Origin: Micromonospora arida
GTDB lineage: Bacteria > Actinomycetota > Actinomycetes > Mycobacteriales > Micromonosporaceae
Direction of reading: 5' to 3'
Length of the DNA: 64,000 nt
Assembly (NCBI RefSeq): GCF_003857035.1
Contig: NZ_QGSY01000161.1
Location: 16,530 to 80,529 of the forward strand
The stretch's first letter is position 1. Every line of letters begins with the position of its first letter. Below the pieces are notes generated by a model. That model searched no databases. It had not been told where the DNA came from and saw only the letters and a program-made list of their open reading frames with translations. The position numbers and the translations under genes were made by a program. Positions 24,991 through 35,511 of the stretch are shown piece by piece.

Positions 24991-25635
24991 TCAGGGCAGC
25001 GAATACGCCGTGAGGCGGTCGGCGAGTTGCTTCGGGTGGCTGAGCGTCACCGCGTGGCCGCCGTCGATCTCGTCCGGGACGACGCCGAGTCGGTCGGCGG
25101 CAACCCGGCGCTGGAAGTCTGCCGGGAAGAACCGGTCCTCGCGTGCGAGGAGCACCGTCGTCGAAACGTCTGGCCAGGCGTCCAGGGGCCACGGCTCGTC
25201 GCCCTCCGCACTGACCTGGCCCCGGTTGTGTGATGCTGCCTCCGCGATGATCTCGGCCGGGACACCGTTGAAGAACTGCTGCTCCTCACTGAGCCCTTCG
25301 GCACTGCGGTAACCGGTGTTGGCCCACCAGTCACCGGGCCTTTCACCGGGCTTGGGGATCATCGGTGTGAGCAGGACGAGCAGCCGTACCGGCAGCTTGT
25401 CGGCAATGAGCGGCGCGGTGAACGCACCGTACGAGTGCCCGACGACCACGAGGTCGCTCCGGTCGCCGATCGCGTCGACGACCGTCTGGCAGAACTCGGC
25501 GAACCCCGCGGATGTGTCCTCGATCGGCAGTTCCGGTACTACCACGTCGTGGCCGCGGCTGGTCAGCTCGGGGACAAGGAGATGCCAGTCCCAGGCGCTG
25601 CCCCCGCCGCCGTGGATCAGAACGAAAGTCGCCAT
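24991..25635 (-). CDS. Alpha/beta-hydrolase
   Basis: About 214 residues from the ATG at 25635 (MATFVLIHGGGGSAWDWHLL); an alternative ATG lies 30 bp upstream. The nucleophile elbow is GHSYGAF, the acid is in LLAREDRFFP, and the catalytic His in IDGGHAVTLSHP. The oxyanion motif is the N-terminal HGGGGS. The layout is that of EstC/methylesterase-like small hydrolases. Substrate unknown; monocistronic. Confidence 0.87.
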   Translation of the reverse strand: MATFVLIHGGGGSAWDWHLLVPELTSRGHDVVVPELPIEDTSAGFAEFCQTVVDAIGDRSDLVVVGHSYGAFTAPLIADKLPVRLLVLLTPMIPKPGERPGDWWANTGYRSAEGLSEEQQFFNGVPAEIIAEAASHNRGQVSAEGDEPWPLDAWPDVSTTVLLAREDRFFPADFQRRVAADRLGVVPDEIDGGHAVTLSHPKQLADRLTAYSLP

Positions 25636-25832
25636 GCCCGGAAGCCTCACACACGGGTACGACACCCGCCTCTGTCGATGACAGATCCACTGGATACGGA
25701 CGACGAAAGCGCTTCGGGTCAGTCAGATCGAGGCTGAGGTCAGTAGGGTGCCGTCGATGCGGTACCGGCCACCCCGGAGATGGTCCTCGGCGTGGCTCAG
25801 GTGACATCTGCCGATTGCGAAGGAAGCCCGAC

Positions 25833-26300
25833 ATGAGCAGCCCACGCGAAACTTTCCTCCGACTGGTGAACGGTGTTTGCGACGGTCCGTACGAGGACTT
25901 GGCCGACCTGTACGCCGAACAGACCCACGTCACGCATCCGTTCCATCCGCTCAACCCGCCGCCGCTGCATAGCCGCAACGAACTGCACGAGCACTTCACC
26001 GCGCCGCCTCCGGTCGCCCGGACGCTGGTCCGTAAGCCGGTCGACGTGACAATTCACGAGACGGTGGACCCTGAGGTGATTGTCGCCGAGTTTGCCTATC
26101 AGGGGCGGGTAGCCGAGACAGGTGAGGCATTCACGGTGCCCTGCGTCTTCGTGATGCGTATCCGCAATGGGCTCATCATCGAGTCCAGAGACTACATCGA
26201 CCCCATCGCCAGCGCGCGGGCCTGGGGTCAACTCGACAGTCTCTTGGCCGCACTGCGTCCGCAAGAAAGCACCCCCATCGAGGGCACAGCCCGACCCTGA
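25833..26300 (+). CDS. SnoaL/NTF2-like protein
   Basis: About 155 residues from the ATG at 25833 (GAAGGA upstream). The pattern RETFLRLVNGVCDGPYEDLADLY ... VIVAEFAYQGRVAETGEAFTVPCVFVMRIRNGLIIESRDYID is the cone-shaped alpha+beta SnoaL-like fold used by polyketide cyclases, isomerases and limonene epoxide hydrolase-like proteins. The C-terminal IESRDYIDP motif is typical. No active-site-specific function can be given. It is followed by a decayed MFS gene on the other strand. Confidence 0.8.
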   Translation: MSSPRETFLRLVNGVCDGPYEDLADLYAEQTHVTHPFHPLNPPPLHSRNELHEHFTAPPPVARTLVRKPVDVTIHETVDPEVIVAEFAYQGRVAETGEAFTVPCVFVMRIRNGLIIESRDYIDPIASARAWGQLDSLLAALRPQESTPIEGTARP

Positions 26301-26592
26301 TTCGCGCCCGACGCCCTGCGCACGCATCTGCCGCGGCCAGTGCCTCACCCAGACCAGCGCGAGCGCGACACAGGCGACCCATCGGCGGCGCGCGGACCGG
26401 CGTGACCGCCAACGAGTGCCGCCGTCGCCGCGCCGAACGTGAGCGCACCGCTGAACACCTCGCGCAGCGTCCCATTGACGCGTCCCAGAAGTCGTGGCGG
26501 CGTGACGTGCTGGCGGAACGACATCAACACCACGCTGTCGCAACCGACCGTGAAAATCAGCTGGTCTTCTACGCGCGGACGCGGCGAGGTGA
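26290..26592 (-). pseudogene. Frameshifted C-terminal fragment of an MFS_3 transporter
   Basis: The 395-bp gap 26301-26695 has no intact gene. On the minus strand, one frame reads VVLMSFRQHVTPPRLLGRVN then SGALTFGAATAALVGG, closely parallel to the MFS exporter at 4431-5702 (SLRQEITPDHLLGRV). After GG the reading frame is lost, and the family-like continuation WVACVALALVWVRHWP appears in another frame. Start and N-terminal half are absent. This is a transporter remnant, probably left by deletion. Confidence 0.6.
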
Positions 26593-26695
26593 CGCGCTCC
26601 TCGGCAGCTGATGACTTGGCCGAGGAACTCCGGGATCTGGGCGGTCCGCTTGGTAGCGCCGGCGGACGGGACGCTCCCGCCCGCCGACGACCGGG

Positions 26696-29600
26696 TCAGC
26701 TGACCGTGATGGTCAGGTTGAGCGAGCGGGTCTCCCCGCTGGTGTAGGTGACCGTCACCCGGGCGGTGAAGGTCCCCTTGCGGGGGTAGCTGTGGGCCGT
26801 CGACCGTAGTGTCGCCCCGTGCGTGATGGCGCTGTTGTCGCCGAAGTCCCACGCGTAGTCGGTGATGCTCTGCCCGGACGGCGCCGTCGCCGTGGCGGTG
26901 AGTGTGGTGGTCAGCGGTGCGGCGCCGCCGGTCGGGTTGGCGGCCAGGGACAGCGTCCCGCCCGGCTCCTGTTTGACCCCGGCGCCGTTGAACCGCAACC
27001 AGTCCAGGGCGAGCAGGTCCGGGGTGCCGTTGACCTGGGCGGAGTTGACGAACTTCGCGTACAGGGTGGTCGTGCCGGTGGGCTTGTTGGTCAGCGTGAC
27101 GGTGGGGGAGACCAGGTTGTCCCACCCGCCGGTGGAGCCGATGGTGGCCGTGCCGATCAGCGTGCCGGTGGGCGAGCCGGTGCGCAGTTCGATGGTGCCG
27201 CCGAGCCCTCCGTTGGTCACCCCGAGCGTCACCGAGCCGACGTTGCGCAGGTCCGCCGGCCCGAACGCCACCCAGTCGTTGTGGTCGACCTCGCCGAGCC
27301 GCTTGCCGGCGCGGGCGGTGGCCCGGTCGTTGACCGTGATGCCGGACTGGGCGCTGAAGTGCTCGGCCTCCTTGCTCTTGGGCTGCAACTGCACGCGGGT
27401 CGAGCCGGTCAGCGCCGGTACGCCGCCGGCCGCGCCGCCGTCGGTGTACTGCGCGGTGATCAGGGTGTAGAGGTTCTGCCCCGGGCCGTGGCCGTCACCG
27501 GCGTCCGCCTCGGTGGCGAGCAGGCCCGAGCAGCCGGTGTAGACGTCCAGCGGGTGGGCGTGGGAGTCGTGGCCGAGCTGCGTCTGCACGGTGACCTTGG
27601 CGCAGTCGATGGTGCTCTCCTCCGGGTCGGTGACCGTCACCGTGTACGGGATCTTGTCGCCGAAGTCGAAGAACCCACCGTCGGGAACGGTGATGGTCAC
27701 CGTCGGTCGGGTGTTGCCGACCACCACCTCGGTGACCGCGGTGGCAGTCAACCCGTTGCCGCTGTTGCGCACGGTCAGCCGGGCGGTGTGCTTCCCGGCC
27801 GTCGAGTAGGTGAAGCTCGGGTTGGCGGCGGTGGAGTCGGTGCTGCCGTCGTTGGTGAAGTCCCAGGCGTAGCTGAGCGCCGACCCGTCACCGGCGGACG
27901 ACCCGGCCGAGGAGAACGCCACCGCGAGCGGCGTACGTCCGCTGTCCGGGCTGGCGGCGATCTTCGCGGTCGGTGGCCGCCCGTTGGCGACGTAGTCGAT
28001 CCGGTAGATGCCCGCGCCGGCGTTGCTGCCGCCGCGACCGCTGCCGGTGCCCTCGCCGAAGTCGATGACGTAGAGCGAACCGTCCGGGCCGAACTCCGCC
28101 TCGAAGGGCTGGATCCAGCTCATGGTGCCGAAGATCCCGTTGATCGACTGGAGGTCACCCACGGCGGTCGGGCCGAAGCGCGCGTTGCTGAAGGTCTGCG
28201 CCGTCTTGTGGATCGACAGCGTCTTGAACCACCTGCGGGTCAGCTCGTAGGTGATCCACTTTCCCTCGAAGTACTCGGGGAACTTCGTGGTGCGGGTGTT
28301 GGCCGGGTCGTAGTCGTAGACCGGGCCGCTCATCGGCCCGCCACCGCCGGTGCCCAGCTCGGGGAACTGGGTGGAGGCGGAGTACGCGTACCAGACCAGC
28401 GCGGACTTCGCCGCCGGCAGGGTGGTCAGGCCGGTGTTGTTGGGTGAGTTGTTCACCGGTGCGGCGCAGTTGAACTTCGCCCCCGAGGTGTTGGTGGCGA
28501 AGTTGTAGTCGTTGAACGGGATGTTGTTGCCCACGCAGTACGGCCATCCGAAGTTGCCGGCGCTGGTGATCCGGTTGAACTCGACAGTCCCCTCTGGACC
28601 ACGGTTGGGGTCGGCGGCGCGGGCGTCCGGACCGTAGTCGGCCACCAGCACCGCGTTGGTCTGCGGTTCGATGGTGATCCGGAACGGGTTGCGCATGCCC
28701 ATCGCGTAGATCTCCGGCCGGGTCCTCGCGGTGCCGGCTGGGAAGAGGTTGCCGCTGGGCACGGTGTACGTACCGTCGGATTGTGGGGTGATCCGCAGGA
28801 TCTTGCCGCGCAGGTCGTTGGTGTTGCCGGCGGTGCCCTGGGCGTCCCAGGCGGCGCGGCCGGCGCGTTCGTCGACAGGGGTGTAGCCGCTGGAGGCGAA
28901 CGGGTCGGTGTTGTCACCGATCGCCGCGTAGAGCCGGCCGGTGGCGTCCATGGCCAACGAACCGCCCATGTGCGAGTTGGCCCGGCCCTCACCCCGGTAG
29001 GTGGGGACGGTCAGCAGCCGTTTCTCCGAGGAGAGCGCGACGCTGTTGTCGGCGACCGTGAACCGGGACAGGTTGAGTTGTTTGAGGGTCTTGTCCGACC
29101 AGAGCAGGTAGATCCAGCCGTTGCTGGCGAAGTTGCGGTCCAGGGTCATCCCGAGCAACCCGTCGGACTGGTCGGTCATCGCCGAGGTGTACGCGAAGTC
29201 CAGCAGCGTGGTGACCTGGAGGGTGTCGGAGTTGACCACCTTCAACGCGCCGGTGCGTTGGATGTAGTAGACCTTCCGGTCCGGGCCGACGGCCAGCTCG
29301 AAGGGGTCGGCCAGGTTCTCGGTGACCAGCCCCACCCGCTCGAAGTTGCTGGTCTTGGTGGCTGAGCAGTCACCGGCGACCGCGCCGGCCGCCCACTCGA
29401 TGCCGTAGCGCAGGTGCTCCAAGAAGGTCGCGCTGCTGAACTGCGAGCTGGCGTGCCCACCGGCGGTGAACCAGGACCGGCCGCCGTCGTAGGGCTGACA
29501 CCAGGAGTACGCGTGGTCGACGCCCTCGTCCAAGCCGTTGATCCCGTCGCGCACCTTGATCTGGGCGAGGGTGTGCACGTTGCCGGTCGGGTTGGTCCGC

Positions 29601-30160
29601 CAGTTGTACCACTCCTCGCTCTGCTCCCAGAGCTCCGGCAGGTTGCGCGTGGAGGGGTGCGCCCGGTCGAGCACCTTGACCCGGCCGGGAAAGGTGCCGC
29701 CGGTGGACGAGAAGTCGGGGTGGTAGTCGAAGATCGTGCCGACCAGGCCCTCGTACCACTGCCAGTCACGTTCGCTGGCCGAGGCGGCGTGCAGGCCGGC
29801 CCAACCACCGCCGTTGCGGATGAACGTCTGCAACGCGGCCCGCTGGCTGGCGTTGAGCAGGTCACCCGAGGTCGGGAGGCTGTTGGTGTTGTTGAACACG
29901 AGAGCGTCGAAGGTGGCGAGGTTGGCGTCGGTGAACGCCGCCGCGTCGGTGGTGGCGACGACCTCGAAGTTGTGGGCGGCGCCGAGCTGCTGGATCGCGG
30001 CGATACCGGCCGGAATCGAGTCGTGGTAGAAGTTGGTGATCTTGGAGAAGACCAACACACGGAAGCGCGGGGCGGCCTCGGCGGGCAGGGCGGTGGTGCT
30101 GCTCACCACGGTGGCGATGGCAAGCAGGATCAGGCAGAACGCACGGAGGTGTCGGGGCAT
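26696..30160 (-). CDS. Large secreted ThuA / sorbosone-dehydrogenase-like / PKD / CBM6 protein
   Basis: About 1154 residues from the ATG at 30160; an upstream ATG at 30220 would put the signal peptide 20 residues in. After a Sec signal peptide (ending near AEA) come a ThuA-like domain (FRVLVFSKITNFYHDSIPAG; GGGWAGLHAA; WFTAGGHASSQF), a glucose/sorbosone dehydrogenase-like beta-propeller (about residues 270-680: VTENLADPFELAVGPDRKVYY, GLLGMTLDRNF, YAMGMRNPFRI), a PKD domain (SYAWDFTNDGSTDS), a bridging domain, a CBM6-like module (EAEHFSAQSGITV; LDWLRFNG) and a final PKD (YAWDFGDNSAITHG). It probably acts on polysaccharide or sugar derivatives outside the cell. LacI-type palindromes lie upstream. 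Confidence 0.9.
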   Translation of the reverse strand: MPRHLRAFCLILLAIATVVSSTTALPAEAAPRFRVLVFSKITNFYHDSIPAGIAAIQQLGAAHNFEVVATTDAAAFTDANLATFDALVFNNTNSLPTSGDLLNASQRAALQTFIRNGGGWAGLHAASASERDWQWYEGLVGTIFDYHPDFSSTGGTFPGRVKVLDRAHPSTRNLPELWEQSEEWYNWRTNPTGNVHTLAQIKVRDGINGLDEGVDHAYSWCQPYDGGRSWFTAGGHASSQFSSATFLEHLRYGIEWAAGAVAGDCSATKTSNFERVGLVTENLADPFELAVGPDRKVYYIQRTGALKVVNSDTLQVTTLLDFAYTSAMTDQSDGLLGMTLDRNFASNGWIYLLWSDKTLKQLNLSRFTVADNSVALSSEKRLLTVPTYRGEGRANSHMGGSLAMDATGRLYAAIGDNTDPFASSGYTPVDERAGRAAWDAQGTAGNTNDLRGKILRITPQSDGTYTVPSGNLFPAGTARTRPEIYAMGMRNPFRITIEPQTNAVLVADYGPDARAADPNRGPEGTVEFNRITSAGNFGWPYCVGNNIPFNDYNFATNTSGAKFNCAAPVNNSPNNTGLTTLPAAKSALVWYAYSASTQFPELGTGGGGPMSGPVYDYDPANTRTTKFPEYFEGKWITYELTRRWFKTLSIHKTAQTFSNARFGPTAVGDLQSINGIFGTMSWIQPFEAEFGPDGSLYVIDFGEGTGSGRGGSNAGAGIYRIDYVANGRPPTAKIAASPDSGRTPLAVAFSSAGSSAGDGSALSYAWDFTNDGSTDSTAANPSFTYSTAGKHTARLTVRNSGNGLTATAVTEVVVGNTRPTVTITVPDGGFFDFGDKIPYTVTVTDPEESTIDCAKVTVQTQLGHDSHAHPLDVYTGCSGLLATEADAGDGHGPGQNLYTLITAQYTDGGAAGGVPALTGSTRVQLQPKSKEAEHFSAQSGITVNDRATARAGKRLGEVDHNDWVAFGPADLRNVGSVTLGVTNGGLGGTIELRTGSPTGTLIGTATIGSTGGWDNLVSPTVTLTNKPTGTTTLYAKFVNSAQVNGTPDLLALDWLRFNGAGVKQEPGGTLSLAANPTGGAAPLTTTLTATATAPSGQSITDYAWDFGDNSAITHGATLRSTAHSYPRKGTFTARVTVTYTSGETRSLNLTITVS

Positions 30161-30192
30161 GGGGGCGCTCCCTGTCGGACGGTGAGGGGTCG

Positions 30193-30204
30193 GAAAGCGC
30201 TTTC
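30193..30204. promoter_or_regulatory. LacI-type operator before the ThuA-family gene
   Basis: GAAAGCGCTTTC is a perfect 12-bp palindrome, 33 bp upstream of the start codon of the minus-strand gene. A weaker related site, GGTAAGCGGTTTCC, is at 30258-30271. The rest of the 264-bp gap shows nothing else distinct. Confidence 0.65.
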
Positions 30205-30424
30205 TCGCTGCCCGCATCACGGTACTGACAGCCAGTTACGACCGTCAATAGCCATCTGGTAAGCGGTTTCCCGCCTCGGTGGCGTCCGTGCGTCGGTGGA
30301 CCCCAAAGGCCCATGGGTACGACTTAGGACGTCCTCTGGATACGTCCGGTGACCCTATGGATGCGGCGTGCCCCGTCGACCTGGGGAGGTCTCGTGACGC
30401 TGCCGTCCACGGGTCCTTCATGGG

Positions 30425-30961
30425 TCAGGCAAATGGCTTCGGGTCGAAGCTGATGCCGCCCCGTTCGGCCATCCGGAGCACTCGATTGCCGTAACGCGGG
30501 GGTTGGCGCAGGTGAAGGGTGTACCCCGATGCCTGGAACCTCAGGTCCAGGTCGCGTCCCTCCAGGCGCCAGCAGGGCTCCCCTGACTGTGCGGGAGCCT
30601 CCGGGCGCAGGTCTTTCAACTCGAACGGCAGACAGACGGAGTGCAGGCTGCCGACGATGTCCCAAACGTTGTGGAAGATCAAGGTGGACGGCGCGACCCA
30701 GAAGTGAATCTGCCGCATCGGCCCCGGATCGACCCGGCGCACGATGTAGTCCAGGTCGAGATGCAGCTGCAGGGCCGACGGTGCGGTGGGGTCGAGGTCG
30801 TCGTCCTCCCGATAGTCCAGGGTCGGGTCGTCGGGCGGACCCTCGTCGTCGGTGACCGCGAGCGCGTGAATTCGGCAGTGGTCCCACGATGTCTCCACCA
30901 GGTCCTGATCCGTCAAGGTGGCCTTCCGGAGACCGGACTCAGGGTGCACATCCGTCGTCAT
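30425..30961 (-). CDS. Hypothetical protein
   Basis: About 178 residues from the ATG at 30961 (MTTDVHPESGLRKATLTDQDLVETSWDHCRIH). It is soluble, with no signal or membrane segments, and acidic in the first third (DDEGPPDDPTLDYREDDDLD). The central part IHFWVAPSTLIFHNVWDIVG and LDLRFQASGYTLHLRQPPRYG looks like a beta-rich domain of the kind found in uncharacterised actinobacterial proteins. No family is recognised. Its start is 38 bp downstream of the flavin monooxygenase stop on the same strand, so the two may be co-transcribed. Confidence 0.6.
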   Translation of the reverse strand: MTTDVHPESGLRKATLTDQDLVETSWDHCRIHALAVTDDEGPPDDPTLDYREDDDLDPTAPSALQLHLDLDYIVRRVDPGPMRQIHFWVAPSTLIFHNVWDIVGSLHSVCLPFELKDLRPEAPAQSGEPCWRLEGRDLDLRFQASGYTLHLRQPPRYGNRVLRMAERGGISFDPKPFA

Positions 30962-30999
30962 AGAACGATTATCGCCACCCGCGTCGACAACGCCAGATG

Positions 31000-32127
31000 T
31001 CAATCTTTGCGTGCGGCCTCCGCCGGTCGGGTGAAGAAGCGAACGATGTCTTCCGCCGCGGTGGGGGACAGCATCATCGCCTGGACTCGTGCGGACATTT
31101 CGGCGATCGGGTGAATCCTGCTGAACATCGACTCTTCGTACGTCCGAATCGCCGAATTCGGGTCGGCGGGGTTGGCGGCGAGTTGGCCGGCGAGTTCTGC
31201 GGCGTCGAGCATGGCCTGGTTGGCGCCCTCGCCGACCGGTGGCATGAGGTGTGCGGCGTCGCCGATGAGGGTGACGTCCGGCCGGCTGGTCCAGCGCGTA
31301 CCGATGGGCATCGCCTCGATCAGGCGTGGCGTCGGCGCGCTCTCGGCGGCCTCGATGAGTGCGGTGAGGCGGGGGTTCCAGCCGGCGAACAGGTCCAGCA
31401 GGGCCTGCTTACTGCGGTACGTGTCGAGGGGCTGGTCCTCCGCGCGCAGCGAGATCCCGACCTGGAGGCTGCCGTCGCCGAGACGTTGCGCTGCCAGGAT
31501 CTGGTTCACGCCGATACACCACAGGTTCCCGGGCCCGACCAGCTCGGCGAGATCGGGATGGCGCCGGTCGACGTCTACGACGCTCAGCTGCACGAGAGTG
31601 GCCACGTAGGACAGTTCGACGTCGGTCAGCAGGGACCGGACGGCTGAGCGCGCGCCGTCCGCGCCGATGAGGATGTCGCAGCTGGCTCGTTGACCGTCGT
31701 CGAATGTCAGGTCCCAGCCCTCGGCGGGTCGGTGGGTCGCCGCGACGAGCCGGTGCCGCCAGGCAACCGTGTCGTCGGGGAGGGAGTCGAGCAGGAGATC
31801 ACGTAGTGCGCCCCGGTCGATCTCGGGACGTCCGGAGAACGAGCCAGGGTGCGGCACGTGGTGGACCAGGGTGCGTCCGGTCGGGTCGAGGATGCGATGT
31901 TCCTCGCCCTCGGGCCGCGCCTCCGACCGGAACTGGCCGGCGAGCCCGGCCTCGGCCAGGGCCAGTTGCCCGGACTCCGGGTGTAGATCGAGGGCGCCGC
32001 CCTGGGGGCGCGCGGATCGGCTTGCTTCCCGGTCGTACACCACCGCGTCGATGCCGTGTCGGTGCAGGATCCGTGCCAGCGTCAACCCGCCGAGTCCGCC
32101 ACCGGCGATCGCAATTCGCGTTCTCAC
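31000..32127 (-). CDS. FAD-dependent monooxygenase (TetX/PHBH-like)
   Basis: About 375 residues from the GTG at 32127. The FAD motif is RIAIAGGGLGGLTLARILHRHG, the DG motif is CDILIGADGARSAVR, and the second flavin-binding motif is VTLIGDAAHLMPPVGEGANQAM. This set defines the class A flavoprotein aromatic hydroxylases, and the short length with the SRSARPQGGALDLHPESGQLAL segment is like TetX-type enzymes. It hydroxylates or degrades an aromatic or polyketide compound. It is divergent from a TetR gene and shares its operator, a common drug-responsive arrangement. Confidence 0.88.
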   Translation of the reverse strand: MRTRIAIAGGGLGGLTLARILHRHGIDAVVYDREASRSARPQGGALDLHPESGQLALAEAGLAGQFRSEARPEGEEHRILDPTGRTLVHHVPHPGSFSGRPEIDRGALRDLLLDSLPDDTVAWRHRLVAATHRPAEGWDLTFDDGQRASCDILIGADGARSAVRSLLTDVELSYVATLVQLSVVDVDRRHPDLAELVGPGNLWCIGVNQILAAQRLGDGSLQVGISLRAEDQPLDTYRSKQALLDLFAGWNPRLTALIEAAESAPTPRLIEAMPIGTRWTSRPDVTLIGDAAHLMPPVGEGANQAMLDAAELAGQLAANPADPNSAIRTYEESMFSRIHPIAEMSARVQAMMLSPTAAEDIVRFFTRPAEAARKD

Positions 32128-32130
32128 GGC

Positions 32131-32170
32131 GCTACCGTACACTGTATTGGTGGATACACCGTACGGTAGC
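32131..32170. promoter_or_regulatory. TetR operator between divergent genes
   Basis: Perfect 10-bp outer arms GCTACCGTAC (32131-32140) and GTACGGTAGC (32161-32170), with a nested TGTAT/ATACA pair (32143-32147 and 32154-32158). It covers the start region of both the monooxygenase and the TetR gene. Confidence 0.72.
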
Positions 32171-32875
32171 GGGCCGGTGCCCGTCTGGGAACGGCCCGAA
32201 CCTCAGCCGCGGGCGGTGCCGGTGCCGTTGAGCCGAGAGAAGATCGCCGCTACGGCGATCCGGCTTGCCGACGAGCACGGCCTCGACGGGCTGTCATTGC
32301 GCAAGATCGCCAAAGAGCTCGGTGTCGGGCCGATGCGGCTCTACGACTACGTGATCAACAAGTCGGAGCTGCTCGATCTCATGGTCGACGTCGTCTATGC
32401 CCGGATCGCCGAGGTGGGCCAGCGCTCCGGGTGGCGCGACACGGTGCTGGCCATCGCCCACGCGACCCGCGACGCCGCCCTTGACCACGAGTGGTTCTCC
32501 GACGTGCTCGGCGGACGGCCGCACCTGGGACCACACGCGCTCGCCGTGGGCGAAGCGACCGCCGCGGCGCTCAGTGCGGCCCCCGGCGTGCGGGACATCG
32601 ACGATCTCCAGCGAGCCGTGGGCGCCCTCAACGCCTTCATCGTCGGATCGGTCCGCAGAGAGGTCACCGAACGACGCACCGCACGTGCCACCGGCACCGA
32701 TGAAGCTGCCTTCCAGGCCAGCCTCGGCCCCTACCTCACGCGCATGTTGAAAACCGGCAGGTACCCCACCGTGGCCCGACTCGTCATCGACGGCGCCCAC
32801 CTCAACGCCGAGGAGACCTTCAACCACAACCTGACCACCATCCTGGACGGCATCACCAGCCGACCCGCGACGTGA
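32150..32875 (+). CDS. TetR-family transcriptional repressor
   Basis: About 241 residues from a GTG at 32150 (VDTPYGSGPVPVWERPEPQPR), a leader seen in many actinomycete TetR proteins; a GTG at 32177 is an alternative. The helix-turn-helix is SREKIAATAIRLADEHGLDGLSLRKIAKELGVGPMRLYDYV, written here in two parts around ADEHG. The C-terminal half is a TetR_C ligand domain. The start lies inside the operator, so it is autoregulated and controls the divergent flavin monooxygenase. Confidence 0.88.
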   Translation: MDTPYGSGPVPVWERPEPQPRAVPVPLSREKIAATAIRLADEHGLDGLSLRKIAKELGVGPMRLYDYVINKSELLDLMVDVVYARIAEVGQRSGWRDTVLAIAHATRDAALDHEWFSDVLGGRPHLGPHALAVGEATAAALSAAPGVRDIDDLQRAVGALNAFIVGSVRREVTERRTARATGTDEAAFQASLGPYLTRMLKTGRYPTVARLVIDGAHLNAEETFNHNLTTILDGITSRPAT

Positions 32876-32901
32876 TCCCGAATCCAGACAGGAGGCCACG
32901 A

Positions 32902-33720
32902 GTGGACGTCAGCCTGGCGACGAGCGCCGGAAGGGCCAATCGGTCGAACGAGGACTTCGTCGGTGCGGTTCCCGGCGCTGTCGTCCTGCTCGACGGTGCC
33001 GGCATTCCGGGAGCCGAGTCACTCTGCTCCCACGGCGTCGCCTGGTACACGCACCGCCTCGGCGGCGTGCTGCTCGGCCAACTGTCGCGCGGCGACGGGC
33101 GAGAGCTCGCCACGATCCTCGCCACCGCCATCGGCGAGATCGCCGCCGAGCACGGCGACACCTGCGACATCGCGGACCCCAGCAGCCCGCAGGCCACCGT
33201 CGCGATGGTCCGCGCCCGGCAGGACCGCCTGGACTGGCTCCTGCTCGCGGACTCCTTCCTCGTCATCGACCAGGTCGACGCCGGCCCGCTGGTGATCACC
33301 GATGAGCGCGAGATGACTGCCCGGCGGGAATGCTCGGCGCCGCTGGCCGGCATCGCTCAAAAAACGCCAGAGTACGACCGGGTGCGAGCCTCCTGCGCCA
33401 CCGCGCTGCGTGCCCGCCGGAACCAGCCGGGCGGCTACTGGATCGCCAAGGACGACCCGCGCGCCGCGCGGGAAGCGGTGACCGGCAGTCGATCCCTCGC
33501 CGACGTGAACGGTGTCGCGTTGCTCAGCAACGGTGCCAGCCGCATCGTCAGCCCGTACGGTCGGACCGACTGGCCGGGCGTGCTGGACCTGCTTCGGGTC
33601 AGCGGGCCGGCCGGCGTCATCGCCTGCGTCCGGCAGGCCGAGGCGCAGACCACCGGTGACGCGGATGCGCACAGCCCAGACGACGCCACAGTGGCCCACT
33701 GCACGCACCTGCCACGTTGA
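32902..33720 (+). CDS. PP2C-like protein phosphatase
   Basis: About 272 residues from the GTG at 32902, which has AGGAGG 7 nt upstream. The N-terminus SLATSAGRANRSNEDFVGAV and VVLLDGAGIPG resemble PP2C motifs (RxxNED and DGxG), and the C-terminus HSPDDATVAHC resembles the final PP2C DDATV motif. Other metal-binding acidic positions are less clear, so it may be a divergent or inactive member. It starts 26 bp after the TetR stop codon and may share its transcript. Confidence 0.68.
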   Translation: MDVSLATSAGRANRSNEDFVGAVPGAVVLLDGAGIPGAESLCSHGVAWYTHRLGGVLLGQLSRGDGRELATILATAIGEIAAEHGDTCDIADPSSPQATVAMVRARQDRLDWLLLADSFLVIDQVDAGPLVITDEREMTARRECSAPLAGIAQKTPEYDRVRASCATALRARRNQPGGYWIAKDDPRAAREAVTGSRSLADVNGVALLSNGASRIVSPYGRTDWPGVLDLLRVSGPAGVIACVRQAEAQTTGDADAHSPDDATVAHCTHLPR

Positions 33721-33784
33721 GCACCTGCCCGCAAAGTGCCGATGACCCCGTCAGTCGACCCGTGCCGCGAGAGAATGCTCGGCT

Positions 33785-35344
<1,560 letters not shown>

Positions 35345-35511
35345 GCTGACGCGCTCCCTGCTCATCGCCATGGTTGAGGCGCGGCGTCCAGCCGTTAAGC
35401 GCAGAATGTCATACTTAGTGGTGGTTGGTCCTGGCTTCGGCGGGGCGCGCTGCGGCGTACCACGAGAAGAGCGACTCCCCGTGCGACCGGGGGATCGGGG
35501 AAGCGGGACGG

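Noticed and set aside
25711..25722. GAAAGCGCTTCG, near-match to the GAAAGCGCTTTC operator
   Set aside because: Symmetry is broken, and it lies upstream of a small SnoaL-like gene with no sugar link; chance match is likely.
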